Source: Fictibacillus sp. b24 (lineage in GTDB: Bacteria; Bacillota; Bacilli; Bacillales; Fictibacillaceae). Taken from it: a DNA stretch of 64,000 nucleotides. Both the position numbers and the translations under genes were made by a program. Under the pieces are notes generated by a model. It was not told the origin of the DNA. It worked only from the letters and a program-made list of their open reading frames with translations, and made no database searches. Below, piece after piece: positions 34,799-45,199 of this stretch. Numbering within the stretch: position 1 is the first letter of the stretch; each line of letters starts with the position of its first letter. The stretch lies in the NCBI RefSeq assembly GCF_030348825.1, contig NZ_JAUCES010000005.1, positions 1,550,001 to 1,614,000 on the forward strand. Direction: 5' to 3'.

Positions 34799-36157
34799 AT
34801 GATTAAAAAGCTATTAGTAGCAAACCGTGGTGAAATTGCAGTACGGATTATTCGAGCATGCAAAGAACTTGGTGTTGAAACAGTAGCCGTTTATTCAGAA
34901 GCTGACAAAGATGCCTTGCATGTCCGTTTGGCAGATGAAGCTTATTGTATCGGACCGACTGCTTCAAAGGACAGTTACTTAAACTTCACAAACATTATGA
35001 GTGTTGCGACACTGACTGGTTCAGAGGCCATCCATCCGGGATATGGATTCTTGGCTGAGAATGCTGACTTTGCAGAATTATGCAGAGAATGCAACGTGAC
35101 ATTTGTAGGCCCGAGTGCTGAAGCGATCAACAAAATGGGTATTAAAGATGTTGCCAGAGCAACAATGGCAGATGCAGGAGTTCCTATCGTACCAGGTTCT
35201 GAAGGGATCATCAGGGACAAGGAAGACGCCATTGAACTCAGCAATAAAATTGGGTATCCTGTAATTATTAAAGCAACAGCAGGCGGTGGAGGTAAAGGAA
35301 TCCGTGTAGCCAAAAATGAAACAGAACTTTTAAAAGGCATCGCAATTACTCAGCAAGAAGCAGCAACCGCCTTTGGCAACCCGGGTGTTTATATTGAAAA
35401 GTACATTGAAGATTTCCGCCATGTAGAGATACAGGTTCTTGCAGATAACTATGGGAATGTTATTCACTTAGGTGAAAGAGATTGCAGCATCCAAAGACGC
35501 CTTCAAAAGCTTCTGGAGGAGACGCCTTCTCCAGCTATTTCTCCATCAAAACGCCAAGAGATGGGAGATGCTGCTGTAAAAGCTGCTGAAGCTGTTCAAT
35601 ACTCTGGCGCTGGTACAGTTGAATTTATTTTTGACCACAATACAGGTGAGTTCTATTTTATGGAGATGAACACACGCATCCAAGTAGAACACCCTGTAAC
35701 AGAGATGGTTACAGGCATCGATCTTATAAAAGAGCAGATTAAAGTGGCTTCTGGTGAAAGATTAAGATACAAACAGGAAGACATTGAATTTAATGGGTGG
35801 TCCATTGAGTGCAGAATAAATGCGGAGAACCCTGAAAAGAACTTTATGCCTTCAGCCGGTAAGATCGAGATGTATCTTCCTCCAGGCGGACTAGGTGTCA
35901 GGGTTGATTCTGCTGTATATCCAGGCTATACAATTCCACCATTTTACGATTCTATGATCGCAAAAGTAATCACATATGGAAATACAAGACAAGAAGCAAT
36001 AGACCGTATGAAACGTGCATTAAGTGAATTTGTCATCGAGGGTGTTCATACGACCATTCCGTTCCACCTGCGTCTGTTAAACCATGAGACATTTGTGAAT
36101 GGTGACTTTAATACAAAGTTTTTGGAAAATCATGATTTAACTTCAAAAAGCGAATAA
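34799..36157 (+). CDS. accC: biotin carboxylase subunit of acetyl-CoA carboxylase
   Basis: AccC carboxylates biotin on AccB using ATP and bicarbonate. The 452-aa ATP-grasp enzyme begins [17 protein letters not shown] and has the glycine-rich loop [12 protein letters not shown] near residue 158 and the catalytic segment [14 protein letters not shown] near residue 285. The ATG at 34799 is preferred since it lies 8 nt after TAGGAGG; the ATG at 34793 is too close to it. The genes for the carboxyltransferase subunits are not in the window. Confidence 0.96.
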   Translation: MIKKLLVANRGEIAVRIIRACKELGVETVAVYSEADKDALHVRLADEAYCIGPTASKDSYLNFTNIMSVATLTGSEAIHPGYGFLAENADFAELCRECNVTFVGPSAEAINKMGIKDVARATMADAGVPIVPGSEGIIRDKEDAIELSNKIGYPVIIKATAGGGGKGIRVAKNETELLKGIAITQQEAATAFGNPGVYIEKYIEDFRHVEIQVLADNYGNVIHLGERDCSIQRRLQKLLEETPSPAISPSKRQEMGDAAVKAAEAVQYSGAGTVEFIFDHNTGEFYFMEMNTRIQVEHPVTEMVTGIDLIKEQIKVASGERLRYKQEDIEFNGWSIECRINAENPEKNFMPSAGKIEMYLPPGGLGVRVDSAVYPGYTIPPFYDSMIAKVITYGNTRQEAIDRMKRALSEFVIEGVHTTIPFHLRLLNHETFVNGDFNTKFLENHDLTSKSE

Positions 36158-36174
36158 GTGCGGAGGTGTTAGAG

Positions 36175-36582
36175 ATGAATGAACTATCATTTGAAATGGA
36201 AAGTTACTCATCAGAACTAGGGAAAGTAGAGATCTCACCTGAAGTCATTGAAGTCATTGCAAGTATTGCAGCTTCAGACGTTGAAGGTGTAGCATCCATG
36301 AGAGGAAGCTTTGCAAGCGGAGTTGTAGAGCGCCTTGGAAAGAAAACACACGGAAAAGGTGTGAAAGTTGAACTTTCTGAAACTGGTATTTCAATTGATG
36401 TTTACGTATCAATGAAATACGGTGTTGCCATTCCAGACGTTGCTCAAAAGATTCAAGATTATATTAGACAAGCGCTTCTAGATATGACAGCACTAGAAGC
36501 AACGGATATCAACGTTTTCGTAGTTGGTGTTCAATTTGATTCAAAAGAAAAACAGAATGAAGCACCAGAAGTAGACTATTAA
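36175..36582 (+). CDS. yqhY: Asp23/Gls24 family protein YqhY
   Basis: The 135-aa product is a small soluble Asp23/Gls24 protein with the expected core (GKVEISPEVIEVIASIAASDVEGV and ISIDVYVSMKYG). In B. subtilis YqhY is encoded with accB and accC, and its loss selects for mutations in acetyl-CoA carboxylase, so a role in tuning that enzyme is established there. The ATG at 36175 follows CGGAGG at proper spacing. The C-terminal 15 residues are charged. Confidence 0.92.
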   Translation: MNELSFEMESYSSELGKVEISPEVIEVIASIAASDVEGVASMRGSFASGVVERLGKKTHGKGVKVELSETGISIDVYVSMKYGVAIPDVAQKIQDYIRQALLDMTALEATDINVFVVGVQFDSKEKQNEAPEVDY

Positions 36583-36584
36583 AA

Positions 36585-36630
36585 AAGGTCAAAGGGTGAG
36601 GTGAGTAACCTTCCCTTTGATCTTTTTTCT
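36585..36630 (+). terminator. intrinsic terminator of accB-accC-yqhY
   Basis: AAGGTCAAAGGG pairs with CCCTTTGATCTT including one G·U, with a 16-nt loop and a following T-run. Confidence 0.8.
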
Positions 36631-36639
36631 TTTGGCTGT

Positions 36640-36805
36640 TTTCGCAAACTTTATTGCTTTTGAAAGTGGTTGATTTCCGTTTCAGGTGCTTCGCTTTCCG
36701 CGGGGCAGGCGGTGAGCCACATTCGTACGTTTCACTCTTAAGTGTCTCACCTGCCCACCTGTCCCGCAGGAGTCTCACACCTTACACTCTAATCAACTTG
36801 TCAAT
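36640..36805 (+). repeat. dispersed imperfect-palindromic repeat, copy 2
   Basis: This stretch shares GCTTTCCGCGGGGC.GGCGGTGAGCC, TGTCTCACCTG.CC and GTCCCGCAGGAGTC with copy 1 at 2195–2345. With the inverted copy at 45200–45350 it shares TTTTCTTTTGGCT and TTTGAAAGTGGTTGATTTCCG. GGTGAG and CTCACC form a hairpin core. It lies between the acc terminator and the nusB promoter. Confidence 0.8.
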
Positions 36806-36930
36806 GAAGAGAAAGAAAAGAACGACTTTACAGCTACATTCTTTTATATAAATCAGCCTTTACCATTTGGACAATACTTTTAGTGAAAAAAACTGAATGT
36901 TCGGAAGGGTTTGTAAGTCCATTGTTCGGA

Positions 36931-36960
36931 TTGTAACCACTCCTCACAATATGGTATTAT
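36931..36960 (+). promoter_or_regulatory. sigma-A-type promoter of nusB
   Basis: TTGTAA (36931–36936) and TATTAT (36955–36960) are 18 nt apart, ending 41 nt upstream of the nusB start codon. Confidence 0.6.
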
Positions 36961-37001
36961 GCTAGATAGAAATTGTTCGCAAATAGAAAGGAAGTCGGAT
37001 T

Positions 37002-37397
37002 ATGAAACGCAGACTTGCCAGAGAAAAGGCATTTCAATCGCTTTTTCAAATTGAAGTAAGTGACATATCAGCTAATGAAGCTATGGAACACGTATTAGAA
37101 GGTGAACCATCTGATGAATTTTTAACGAAAATGGTTTACGGTACGGTAGAAAATAAAGAGGAAATTGAGCGTTTTCTAACGCCTTACCTTGAAAAATGGA
37201 GTTTTTCAAGACTAGCAAATGTGGAGCGTGTAGTTCTGCAAATGGCTGCGTATGAATGGCTCTATATGGAAGAGATCCCTAAGAACGTAACGTTGAATGA
37301 AGCGATTGAAACAGCTAAAATATTTGGCGGTGAAGAAGCAGGACGTTTCGTAAATGGTGTCCTAGGAAAAATAGTTAAAGATCTTAACAATAATTAA
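37002..37397 (+). CDS. nusB: transcription antitermination factor NusB
   Basis: NusB binds boxA RNA with NusE and supports rRNA transcription. The all-helical 131-aa protein has the family's typical start (MKRRLAREKAFQSLFQIEVS) and the C-terminal motif GGEEAGRFVNGVLGKIVKDL. It has an AAAGGAAG site and lies 26 nt before folD. Confidence 0.96.
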   Translation: MKRRLAREKAFQSLFQIEVSDISANEAMEHVLEGEPSDEFLTKMVYGTVENKEEIERFLTPYLEKWSFSRLANVERVVLQMAAYEWLYMEEIPKNVTLNEAIETAKIFGGEEAGRFVNGVLGKIVKDLNNN

Positions 37398-37423
37398 TAA
37401 CTACTTTTTGAGGGGGATTTAGA

Positions 37424-38287
37424 ATGGCTGTGTTAGATGGAAAACAAATTGCAAGAGAGATTAGAGAACAACTTGCAAAAGAGATCCAAGACCTAAAACA
37501 AGAAGGTACTGTTCCAGGTTTAGCTGTTATTCTAGTAGGCGATCACCCAGCGTCTCGTTCATATGTTCTTGCAAAAGAAAGAACGTGTAAAGAACTCGGA
37601 ATGCACTCTGTATTATCTGAACTTCCTGAATCTATTTCTGAAGAAGAATTATTAGAATATATTCAAACGTTTAACAATGATGAACAAATTGATGGGATCC
37701 TTGTACAACTCCCCCTTCCTTCACATATTAGTGAATCAAAAGTAATTGAAACAATCCTACCTGAAAAAGATGTAGACGGTTTTCACCCGATTAATATTGG
37801 CCGAATGCATGCCGGTGACGAACACGCTTTTATTCCTTGTACACCATTAGGTATTTTAGAGATGGTAAAACAAACAGGTGAAGAAATTGCTGGTAAGCAT
37901 GTTGTCGTTGTAGGAAGAAGCAACCTTGTCGGGAAACCTGCAGGGCAACTGTTTTTACAAGAAAATGCGACTGTCACGTTTTGTCACTCAAGAACAAATA
38001 ATCTTCGAGAACAAACATTACAAGCTGATATTTTAATAGCTGCAGTAGGAAAACCAAATCTTATTACAGAAGATATGGTAAAAGCAGGTGCAGTTGTTAT
38101 TGATGTAGGCGTAAATCGCAAGGAAAACGGAAAATTGTGTGGAGATGTGGACTATGACGCAATTAAACCAAAAGCAAAACATATCACACCAGTTCCAGGG
38201 GGCGTGGGTCCTATGACGATCACGATGCTGATGAACAATACGGTGCTTGCTTCCAAATGGAGAAAGAAGCTAAAGGAAGTTCTTTAA
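37424..38287 (+). CDS. folD: bifunctional methylenetetrahydrofolate dehydrogenase/cyclohydrolase
   Basis: FolD interconverts 5,10-methylene- and 10-formyl-tetrahydrofolate with NADP. The 287-aa enzyme has the catalytic region YVLAKERTCKELG with the active-site lysine, DGILVQLPLPSHI, and the NADP-binding VVVGRSNLVGKP near residue 165. Its products tie into the glycine cleavage one-carbon flow encoded at 12.7–16.7 kb. The stop codon overlaps the xseA start (TAATG). Confidence 0.97.
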   Translation: MAVLDGKQIAREIREQLAKEIQDLKQEGTVPGLAVILVGDHPASRSYVLAKERTCKELGMHSVLSELPESISEEELLEYIQTFNNDEQIDGILVQLPLPSHISESKVIETILPEKDVDGFHPINIGRMHAGDEHAFIPCTPLGILEMVKQTGEEIAGKHVVVVGRSNLVGKPAGQLFLQENATVTFCHSRTNNLREQTLQADILIAAVGKPNLITEDMVKAGAVVIDVGVNRKENGKLCGDVDYDAIKPKAKHITPVPGGVGPMTITMLMNNTVLASKWRKKLKEVL

Positions 38288-39648
38288 TGCAAAACAACAA
38301 TCGGTATGTCCCAATATCGGCTGTAACCCGGTATATAAAGCGATTATTTGAAAATGATGGTAATTTGCAAGATGTTTGGGTAAAAGGTGAATTATCAAAT
38401 GTGAAACTGCATAGCAGAGGGCATTTGTATTTTACCCTAAAAGATGCAAACAGCAGAGTTTCAGCGGTTATGTTTGCAGGCAATAACAGATATTTGAATT
38501 TCAAGCCTGAGGAAGGAATGAATGTTTTAATTCAAGGATCATTCTCAGTGTATGAACCACAAGGACAATATCAGCTCTATGTGAAAACGATGCAACAAGA
38601 CGGAGTTGGCAACTTGTTTCAAGCTTATGAGAATCTAAAAACCAAGCTTGAACAAGAAGGACTTTTTGATTCATCACAAAAAAAGCCGCTGCCAAAGTTT
38701 CCATCAGAGATTGCTGTGATCACTTCTCCGACAGGTGCTGCTGTTAGGGATATCGCCACAACGATTAAACGCCGTTTTCCTTTAGCTGCTATCACTTTAT
38801 ATCCTGTTCTTGTTCAGGGTCCCGGTGCAGCTCCAGCTATCTCACGAGCGATAGAACAAGCTAACGAGGCAAATAAAGCGGATTTGCTGATTGTCGGACG
38901 CGGCGGAGGATCGATTGAAGAATTATGGGCTTTTAACGAAGAGATCGTTGCTCGAGCAATCTTTTCTTCCAAATTGCCTGTCATTTCAGCGGTAGGACAT
39001 GAAACGGATTTTACAATATCTGACTTTGTGGCAGATTTAAGAGCGCCTACGCCAACAGCGGCTGCTGAGATGGCCGTACCCCACCTCAATGAACTTGGCG
39101 ATAGACTTTTTCAAAGAAGTGTAAGGCTTAAGAGAGTTATGAAAGATTATCTGGCAGGGCATCAACAGCATTTGTCCCGCCTGCAAAAATCGTATGCATT
39201 CAAATACCCTACTCAGCTTGTTAAGCAAAAAGAGCAGGAACTTGATAGAAACATGGATAAATTAAAAAGAACAGTTGAAGGTTTTGTAGTTCAGCATCAG
39301 AATGAGCTGACAAAAATGAAGCGTCAACTATCATTGTTCTCACCTGCAGGACAGCTGCACAAAGCGAACGAACGAGTTGTTTCTTTACATAAGTTATTGA
39401 TAAAAGAAACAAACCGACATGTTAGACAGCACCAAAAGGAATTCTCTAATAAGATTTCAAGGCTATCATCTCTAAATCCACTTGCCATAATGGAGCGGGG
39501 ATATAGTTTGACGTACAAACAAGGAAAGAAAGAACTCGTTAAGTCTGTTAAACAAGTGAAAGCAGGAGATGCGTTAACGATTAAGTTAAAAGATGGACAG
39601 ATTGATTGTCACATCACGGGAACGGAGGCGTCTTTAACGAATGAGTGA
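38287..39648 (+). CDS. xseA: exodeoxyribonuclease VII large subunit
   Basis: XseA is the catalytic subunit of exonuclease VII, which degrades single-stranded DNA. The 453-aa protein has an N-terminal OB fold ([21 protein letters not shown]), a catalytic domain with [16 protein letters not shown] near residue 205 and [24 protein letters not shown], and a long coiled coil (about 280–400) that binds XseB. The start is the ATG overlapping the folD stop, and it overlaps xseB by 8 nt. Confidence 0.96.
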   Translation: MQNNNRYVPISAVTRYIKRLFENDGNLQDVWVKGELSNVKLHSRGHLYFTLKDANSRVSAVMFAGNNRYLNFKPEEGMNVLIQGSFSVYEPQGQYQLYVKTMQQDGVGNLFQAYENLKTKLEQEGLFDSSQKKPLPKFPSEIAVITSPTGAAVRDIATTIKRRFPLAAITLYPVLVQGPGAAPAISRAIEQANEANKADLLIVGRGGGSIEELWAFNEEIVARAIFSSKLPVISAVGHETDFTISDFVADLRAPTPTAAAEMAVPHLNELGDRLFQRSVRLKRVMKDYLAGHQQHLSRLQKSYAFKYPTQLVKQKEQELDRNMDKLKRTVEGFVVQHQNELTKMKRQLSLFSPAGQLHKANERVVSLHKLLIKETNRHVRQHQKEFSNKISRLSSLNPLAIMERGYSLTYKQGKKELVKSVKQVKAGDALTIKLKDGQIDCHITGTEASLTNE

Positions 39649-39880
39649 AAAAGCGGGCAAACTTACATTTGAAGAAGCGATGGTACAGCTTGAAGAAATT
39701 GTAGAAAAGCTTGAGCAGGGTGATGTACCGTTAGAAGAAAGCATTGATTTGTATCAGCAAGGTATGAAGCTTTCAAAGTTATGTCATACAAAGCTGAAAA
39801 ATGTTGAGAAGAAAATGGATAAGATCATGCATGAAGATGGAAGAGAAGAACCTTTTGTGATTCAGGGGGAAGATCATTGA
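39641..39880 (+). CDS. xseB: exodeoxyribonuclease VII small subunit
   Basis: The 79-aa helical protein carries the family signature [27 protein letters not shown] split across its first helix and turn. It binds the coiled coil of XseA. It overlaps both xseA (8 nt) and ispA (4 nt), so the three are translationally coupled. Confidence 0.96.
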   Translation: MSEKAGKLTFEEAMVQLEEIVEKLEQGDVPLEESIDLYQQGMKLSKLCHTKLKNVEKKMDKIMHEDGREEPFVIQGEDH

Positions 39881-40758
39881 TAGCGTTTGAACAATATCTT
39901 CGTGATAAAAAGAAATTGGTTGAGGGACAGATGGTTGATTACTTGAATCAGCTTCAGGCTCCTTCAACTCTAAAGAAGTCAATGTTGTATTCAATTTCTG
40001 CTGGAGGCAAGAGAATAAGACCTATTCTTGCGCTAGCTGTCATAGAATCTTTTGAAAAAGATCCTCTTCAATTTTTAGATGCTGTATGTGCCATAGAATT
40101 TGTACATACGTATTCATTAATTCACGATGATCTCCCATCGATGGACAATGATGATTATAGAAGAGGTAAACTCACGAGCCATAAAGTGTTTGGAGAAGCT
40201 CAAGCGATTCTAGCGGGAGACGCTCTTTTAACAGAAAGCTTCACCTTAATTATAAATAATACATTACTGACTCATGAACAAAAGGTTAAGATGGTCGCGG
40301 TCCTTTCAAAGGCTGCTGGAGCAGCAGGAATGGTCGGTGGTCAAGTTGAGGACCTTGAGGGAGAAGATAAAGATCTTACTTTGTCTGAGTTGGAAAGCAT
40401 CCATGAAAAAAAGACGGGTAAAATGCTTGAGTGCTCCGTCTTATTTGGCGGGATTGCCGCGAACACTTCAGAGATTGACCTTATGCATTTGCAAAGTTAT
40501 GCACGCCATATTGGAATCGCATTTCAGATCCAGGATGACATTCTTGATGTAACGGGTAATCAAGATGATTTAGGTAAACCTGTTGGAAGTGATGAAGCCA
40601 ATTTAAAAACGACATATCCTAAAATTCTAGGTCTGGATGGAGCAAAGAAAGAAATGGAAAAACATATACATATTTCTTTGGAACATTTAGGCAGAACCAA
40701 TGGAAATACAGGCATATTAGCGTCCATTGCTGACTACATTATAAAAAGAAACCACTAA
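39877..40758 (+). CDS. ispA: geranyl/farnesyl diphosphate synthase
   Basis: IspA makes farnesyl diphosphate from isopentenyl and dimethylallyl diphosphates. The 293-aa prenyltransferase has the first aspartate-rich motif DDLPSMDND at about 84–92 and the second, DDILD, near residue 217, with GGKRIRP at 43–49 binding the substrate. Translation starts at TTG overlapping the xseB stop. The following OLE RNA and then dxs place it in the isoprenoid neighbourhood. The 5' end of OLE lies 46 nt after its stop codon. Confidence 0.95.
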   Translation: MIAFEQYLRDKKKLVEGQMVDYLNQLQAPSTLKKSMLYSISAGGKRIRPILALAVIESFEKDPLQFLDAVCAIEFVHTYSLIHDDLPSMDNDDYRRGKLTSHKVFGEAQAILAGDALLTESFTLIINNTLLTHEQKVKMVAVLSKAAGAAGMVGGQVEDLEGEDKDLTLSELESIHEKKTGKMLECSVLFGGIAANTSEIDLMHLQSYARHIGIAFQIQDDILDVTGNQDDLGKPVGSDEANLKTTYPKILGLDGAKKEMEKHIHISLEHLGRTNGNTGILASIADYIIKRNH

Positions 40759-40762
40759 TAGA

Positions 40763-40791
40763 TTGTTGAGCAATTGGAAGTATGATATGAT
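40763..40791 (+). promoter_or_regulatory. probable promoter of OLE RNA
   Basis: TTGTTG (40763–40768) and TATGAT (40786–40791) are 17 nt apart, and the expected start site falls a few nucleotides before the terminal OLE stem at 40804. This would allow transcription independent of ispA. Confidence 0.55.
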
Positions 40792-40803
40792 ATTATTTGC
40801 TTT

Positions 40804-41418
40804 GGAGTGGTGCAGTATTCTAGTCAGCCCCCCGTTCCTGAAGGCGGGCCTAAAAATCCGCCAAAGGGCACATCGATGAAGTTCCTTGTATTGGCTTGAG
40901 GCGCCCAGCCTTGGGTCAACGCTGGGAGTTAAGGTTGAAGGGCGATCCACAATGGCATGTGGGCGATGACCCTTCTTCCGCGGAGGCCCCCATATTTGCG
41001 GTTTGTGTTCAAAAGACCTTACTGCGAAATGGGGTTTGAACCTGCTTTGCTGCTTTTCTTGATTTCAGGAAAAGTGAGGCGAGCAGCGTAGCCTGCCTTG
41101 AGTGGAGTTTGAGGGGATTATGGTGTGAAAAGCCTGTATCGGTTGGCCGCTGATTTTGAGCTTTATACCATATGAAATCTTCTCTGCAAAAGAGGCTAGG
41201 GAATGTGCGCGAGGCTGTTGAGGAAAACTCCTAGACTGTTCTATTTCTGACACCTTTTAGGGATTATAGTGCGGACTAAGTGGTAATCTAGTCTAACGTT
41301 TGGTGACAGCGTTAAGAAGAGAGTAAAGGGAAACCGCGAATATGGCGACATTTCGTACTCTTCTGGGAAAACCTACTGGACCTAAGCCGCAGTCTTTACT
41401 TAATAAGGTGACCACTCC
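40804..41418 (+). ncRNA. ole: OLE RNA (ornate large extremophilic RNA)
   Basis: This 615-nt non-coding region lies between ispA and an oapA-type membrane protein gene, the diagnostic OLE neighbourhood. Its ends form a perfect 8-bp closing stem, GGAGTGGT (40804–40811) with ACCACTCC (41411–41418). The size matches the approximately 610 nt known for OLE RNAs. Internally it is rich in stable hairpins, for example CCGTTCCTGAAGGCGGG-type pairings at the 5' side, and lacks a convincing open frame. OLE forms a ribonucleoprotein at the membrane with OapA and has been linked to alcohol, cold and magnesium stress in Bacillus halodurans. The identification is by context, size and terminal stem; a covariance model search would settle it. 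Confidence 0.9.
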
Positions 41419-41455
41419 CTATTACATAAAGTGACCAAAAAAGAAGGAGTTATGC

Positions 41456-42052
41456 ATGAAGCATTCCTTTTCTAAAACACTCAAATGGAGTACAAGCATT
41501 GCCGTTATCACTCTTGTGTTAGCGGCTATTTTTACAGTTGTATCCTCCTTTTTATTAAACGGAGTTTCTTGGGCTATCGGTATGGGAATCGTCTTTTTAA
41601 TTGTTTTAACAGGCGTACTCTTTGATATTGTAGGTGTTGCTTCTACAGCTGCGAAAGAAGTTCCATTCCATGCGATGGCATCAGAGAGGGTTCCTGGTGC
41701 AAGACATGCTATAATCATTACAAGGAACGCGGATCGTGTAGCGAATTTTTGTAATGATGTGATAGGAGACATTTCCGGTATTGTTAGCGGAACAGCATCT
41801 GCTGCAGTAGTAGTAGAACTTACACTCTCTATGGGGAATAAATCAGGAACGAACTTAGAGTATCTGATCTCAATTATCTTCACGAGTGTAGTAGCTGCTC
41901 TTACTGTCGGAGGCAAAGCTCTCGGAAAATCATATGCGATCAACCACTCAACCTTTATTATTTTTCAGGTTGGGCGTTTATTATATTTTTTAGAGGAAAA
42001 ATTAAGAATTAAACTGCTATCGCCTGCTAAAAGAGAGAAGAAAAGGCGTTAA
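41456..42052 (+). CDS. oapA: OLE-associated membrane protein OapA
   Basis: OapA binds OLE RNA and carries it to the membrane. The 198-aa protein has transmembrane helices at about residues 14–36, 40–62 and 135–155, a fourth hydrophobic stretch near 165–182, and a strongly basic C terminus (PAKREKKRR) suited to RNA contact. The middle contains [23 protein letters not shown]. The related CNNM/DUF21 fold is suggested by the small-residue-rich helices. It starts 37 nt after the OLE closing stem with AGAAGGAG upstream and overlaps the open frame of dxs. Confidence 0.9.
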   Translation: MKHSFSKTLKWSTSIAVITLVLAAIFTVVSSFLLNGVSWAIGMGIVFLIVLTGVLFDIVGVASTAAKEVPFHAMASERVPGARHAIIITRNADRVANFCNDVIGDISGIVSGTASAAVVVELTLSMGNKSGTNLEYLISIIFTSVVAALTVGGKALGKSYAINHSTFIIFQVGRLLYFLEEKLRIKLLSPAKREKKRR

Positions 42053-42072
42053 TGGAAAGAGAGGCATATTCC

Positions 42073-43971
42073 ATGAACCTGGAAGATATTCAAGATCCTC
42101 ATTTTTTAAAAACATATGAGACTGAACAATTAAATCAATTAGCTGATGAAATCCGCTCTTTTCTAATTGAAAAACTTTCAGTTAGAGGAGGCCATTTAGG
42201 TCCTAATTTAGGTGTAGTTGAACTGACCCTTGCTATGCACAAAGTGTTTGAAAGCCCTAAAGACAAATTTATTTGGGATGTAGGACACCAGGCATATGTT
42301 CATAAAATCCTTACAGGAAGAGCGTCGCAGTTCGATACACTTCGCCAATACAAAGGATTATGCGGATTTCCAAAAAGGATAGAAAGTGAACATGATGTTT
42401 GGGAAACAGGTCACAGCTCGACGTCACTTTCAGCTGCAATGGGAATGGCAATAGCTCGAGATTTGAAAAAAACGGATGATAAAGTGATAGCTGTAATTGG
42501 CGATGGCGCTTTAACAGGCGGAATGGCTTTGGAAGCGCTCAATCATATCGGTCATGAAAAGAAAGATTTAATCGTTATTCTTAACGACAACGAAATGTCT
42601 ATCGCGCCGAATGTAGGAGCTCTTCATAACGTTCTTGGTCGTATGCGAACAGCTAGAAAATACAATAAAGCAAAAGATGAGTTAGAGTCACTTATCCGTA
42701 AGATTCCTGCATTTGGCGGGAAATTAGCTGCAACAGCAGAGCGGGTTAAAGACAGCTTAAAATATTTATTAGTATCTGGCATGTTCTTTGAAGAACTAGG
42801 ATATACCTACTTAGGCCCTGTTGACGGTCATGATGTTGAAGATTTAATCGAGAATTTAAGTTACGCAAAAAAGACAAACGGTCCTGTAATCGTTCATGTA
42901 CTTACGAAAAAAGGTAAGGGATATGAACCTGCAGAAAGTGATAAAAAAGACAGCTGGCACGGTGTAGGTCCGTATAAGATTGAATCGGGTGAACAAATTA
43001 AACCACAGCAGCAAGGTCCATCTTACAGTGGTGTAGTAAGCAAGACCTTGGAGAAATTATCCCATAAAGATGACAGAATCGCCGTAATTACTCCTGCAAT
43101 GACGATTGGATCTAAGCTTGTGGATTATGGAAAGGTTTTTCCTGATCGCTTGTTTGATGTTGGGATTGCCGAACAGCATGCAACAACGATGGCTGCAGGA
43201 CTCGCGACACAAAATATGAAGCCGGTGCTTTCCATTTATTCTACATTCTTGCAGCGCGGCTACGACCAAGTGGTTCATGACGTTGCGAGACAGAATCTGA
43301 ATGTCGTTTTTACAATCGACAGATCTGGACTAGTGGGTGCAGATGGAGAAACGCATCAAGGTGTGTTTGATATCGCGTTCTTACGCCATATCCCGAACAT
43401 GGTCCTAATGATGGGTAAGGACGAAAACGAGCTGCAGCATATGGTACATTCTGCCCTTCAATATGATGACGGTCCTATTGCGATTAGATTTCCTAGAGGA
43501 AACGGTTCAGGTGTTCCAATGGATGATGAGTTTGAAAATATTCCGATTGGGTCTTGGGAAGTTCTAAAAGAAGGAGACGATGTTGCGATCCTTACTTTTG
43601 GAACAACGATTCCTATGGCACTCGAAGCTTGGGAAATCCTCGCAAAATCAGGGGTGTCTGCCCGTGTGATTAACGCGCGCTTTATAAAGCCTTTAGATTC
43701 AAAAATGCTGAATGAGCTTTATGCACAGAACATGCCGATTCTTACTCTAGAAGAGGCTGTCCTTCAAGGCGGTTTTGGAAGTGCTGTTTTAGAACATGCC
43801 TCAGATAACCATGCAAATGTGATCGTGGATCGAATGGGGATACCTGATTGTTTTATTGAGCATGGAAGTGTTACAAAGCTTCTTGAAGAAATAGGAATCA
43901 CGACACCTGATTTAGTAAACCGTGTTAAAGCGCTTGTTAAGAGAAAGGCAGAAAAGGGTCTTCTTACATGA
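42073..43971 (+). CDS. dxs: 1-deoxy-D-xylulose-5-phosphate synthase
   Basis: Dxs condenses pyruvate and glyceraldehyde 3-phosphate with thiamine diphosphate, the first step of the MEP isoprenoid pathway. The 632-aa enzyme has the TPP-binding motif [17 protein letters not shown] near residue 146, the conserved [17 protein letters not shown] segment near 36, and the transketolase-like C-terminal domains ([15 protein letters not shown]). The ATG at 42073 is preferred because its product aligns with known N termini and follows AGAGAGG; an in-frame ATG at 42052 overlaps the oapA stop. Confidence 0.96.
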   Translation: MNLEDIQDPHFLKTYETEQLNQLADEIRSFLIEKLSVRGGHLGPNLGVVELTLAMHKVFESPKDKFIWDVGHQAYVHKILTGRASQFDTLRQYKGLCGFPKRIESEHDVWETGHSSTSLSAAMGMAIARDLKKTDDKVIAVIGDGALTGGMALEALNHIGHEKKDLIVILNDNEMSIAPNVGALHNVLGRMRTARKYNKAKDELESLIRKIPAFGGKLAATAERVKDSLKYLLVSGMFFEELGYTYLGPVDGHDVEDLIENLSYAKKTNGPVIVHVLTKKGKGYEPAESDKKDSWHGVGPYKIESGEQIKPQQQGPSYSGVVSKTLEKLSHKDDRIAVITPAMTIGSKLVDYGKVFPDRLFDVGIAEQHATTMAAGLATQNMKPVLSIYSTFLQRGYDQVVHDVARQNLNVVFTIDRSGLVGADGETHQGVFDIAFLRHIPNMVLMMGKDENELQHMVHSALQYDDGPIAIRFPRGNGSGVPMDDEFENIPIGSWEVLKEGDDVAILTFGTTIPMALEAWEILAKSGVSARVINARFIKPLDSKMLNELYAQNMPILTLEEAVLQGGFGSAVLEHASDNHANVIVDRMGIPDCFIEHGSVTKLLEEIGITTPDLVNRVKALVKRKAEKGLLT

Positions 43972-44786
43972 AAAAAGAACGTGTAGATGTTTTGCTTGTT
44001 AACCGGGGACTTTGTGAAACAAGAGAAAAAGCAAAAAGATCTGTTATGGCAGGTCTTGTGTATTCTGGAACGAACCGGATGGATAAGCCAGGAGAAAAAA
44101 TTGAACAAGATGCACCTTTGCAAGTTAAAGGTGATGTAATTCCATATGTCGGAAGAGGCGGGCTTAAGCTAGAGAAGGCGCTAAACGTTTTTTCTTTTGA
44201 CGTGAAAGATAAAATTGGAATGGATATTGGAGCATCAACAGGTGGTTTTACAGATTGTGCTCTTCAAAACGGTGCATCCTTTATATATGCTATTGATGTA
44301 GGCTACAATCAGTTGGCTTGGAAGCTTAGAAATGATCCGAGGGTAGCGGTAATGGAAAGAACAAACTTTCGGTACGTGACAACTGATCAGCTTGAACATG
44401 GCGTGCCGGATTTTGCGACGATAGACGTTTCGTTTATATCGCTGCGTATCATACTTCCTGTTCTCGTTCAGTTAATGCCCGAGGGTGAAGTGATCGCATT
44501 AATTAAGCCTCAATTTGAAGCTGGCAGAGAAGAAGTAGGCAAGAAGGGAATCGTAAGAGATTCTAAAGTTCATGCTAGAGTAATCGAAGAGATTATTGAT
44601 TTTGCTCGTAAAACAGGCATAAATCCCGTGGGGTTATCATTTTCACCGATAACAGGCGGAGACGGCAACATTGAGTTTTTGATGCTTGGAAAAGTGAATA
44701 ACGAAGATTCTTTAACCATTACTTCTGAAAAAATTGGTGAGGTTGTTAAAGAAGCACATGATACATTAAAGAAAGAGCGGGAATAA
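43968..44786 (+). CDS. tlyA: TlyA family rRNA 2'-O-methyltransferase (YqxC)
   Basis: The 272-aa protein has an N-terminal S4 RNA-binding domain (residues 4–65, [22 protein letters not shown]) and a C-terminal FtsJ-type methyltransferase domain with the SAM motif [13 protein letters not shown] near residue 86. TlyA of mycobacteria methylates 16S and 23S rRNA; activity in bacilli is inferred. The start overlaps the dxs stop by 4 nt. Confidence 0.93.
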   Translation: MKKERVDVLLVNRGLCETREKAKRSVMAGLVYSGTNRMDKPGEKIEQDAPLQVKGDVIPYVGRGGLKLEKALNVFSFDVKDKIGMDIGASTGGFTDCALQNGASFIYAIDVGYNQLAWKLRNDPRVAVMERTNFRYVTTDQLEHGVPDFATIDVSFISLRIILPVLVQLMPEGEVIALIKPQFEAGREEVGKKGIVRDSKVHARVIEEIIDFARKTGINPVGLSFSPITGGDGNIEFLMLGKVNNEDSLTITSEKIGEVVKEAHDTLKKERE

Positions 44787-44806
44787 TTTCTCCGCTCTTT
44801 TTTTGT
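44772..44806 (+). terminator. intrinsic terminator of the dxs-tlyA unit
   Basis: AAAGAGCGG pairs with CCGCTCTTT around an 11-nt loop that contains the tlyA stop codon, followed by a T-run. Confidence 0.85.
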
Positions 44807-44858
44807 TGTTATTTAACACAAGCCAATGCTTCTGAAGTTTGCTTCAATGCTTCAAATT

Positions 44859-44894
44859 ATGCATACCTTGCAAGAAGCTCTTCAAGGTGTGCAT
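44859..44894 (+). other. stable hairpin in the tlyA–argR intergenic region
   Basis: ATGCATACCTTG (44859–44870) pairs with CAAGGTGTGCAT (44883–44894) with one G·T, enclosing CAAGAAGCTCTT, which is itself self-complementary. No T-run follows. The surrounding 600 nt between tlyA and argR hold no gene that I can support. Confidence 0.6.
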
Positions 44895-45199
44895 TTACTC
44901 GAGTACATACCATTTAGCAAAACAATAATCTTTAAGAAAGGGCTGCTTTCTAAAGGATGGTTGGGTATGGATGTTTTCCTTATTTTCTTCACTTCCAAGT
45001 TGGTTGTAGCTTAATGTTGCCAACTCCTCGAAAAATAAACTTCAATTTTTCTTCGTGCGATGTCTTGCTGCCGGAGCATTCCTTGTCCTACGGGAAGAGC
45101 GGTCAGTCCGAAAAGTGGAAGTGGCTTGTTCAGCCCCGACCAGCAAAAGGTGAATGGGCTAGCAAGGCGCACTTTGCCTTGTTGTCTATTTAACTTTTG

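Noticed and set aside
40804-41418. RNase P RNA or tmRNA
   Set aside because: Length alone would allow RNase P RNA, but the ispA–oapA context and the terminal closing stem fit OLE RNA, and I saw no convincing RNase P core motifs.
44826-45193. Small open frames between tlyA and argR
   Set aside because: They lack ribosome binding sites, have unusual composition and overlap hairpin and repeat debris.
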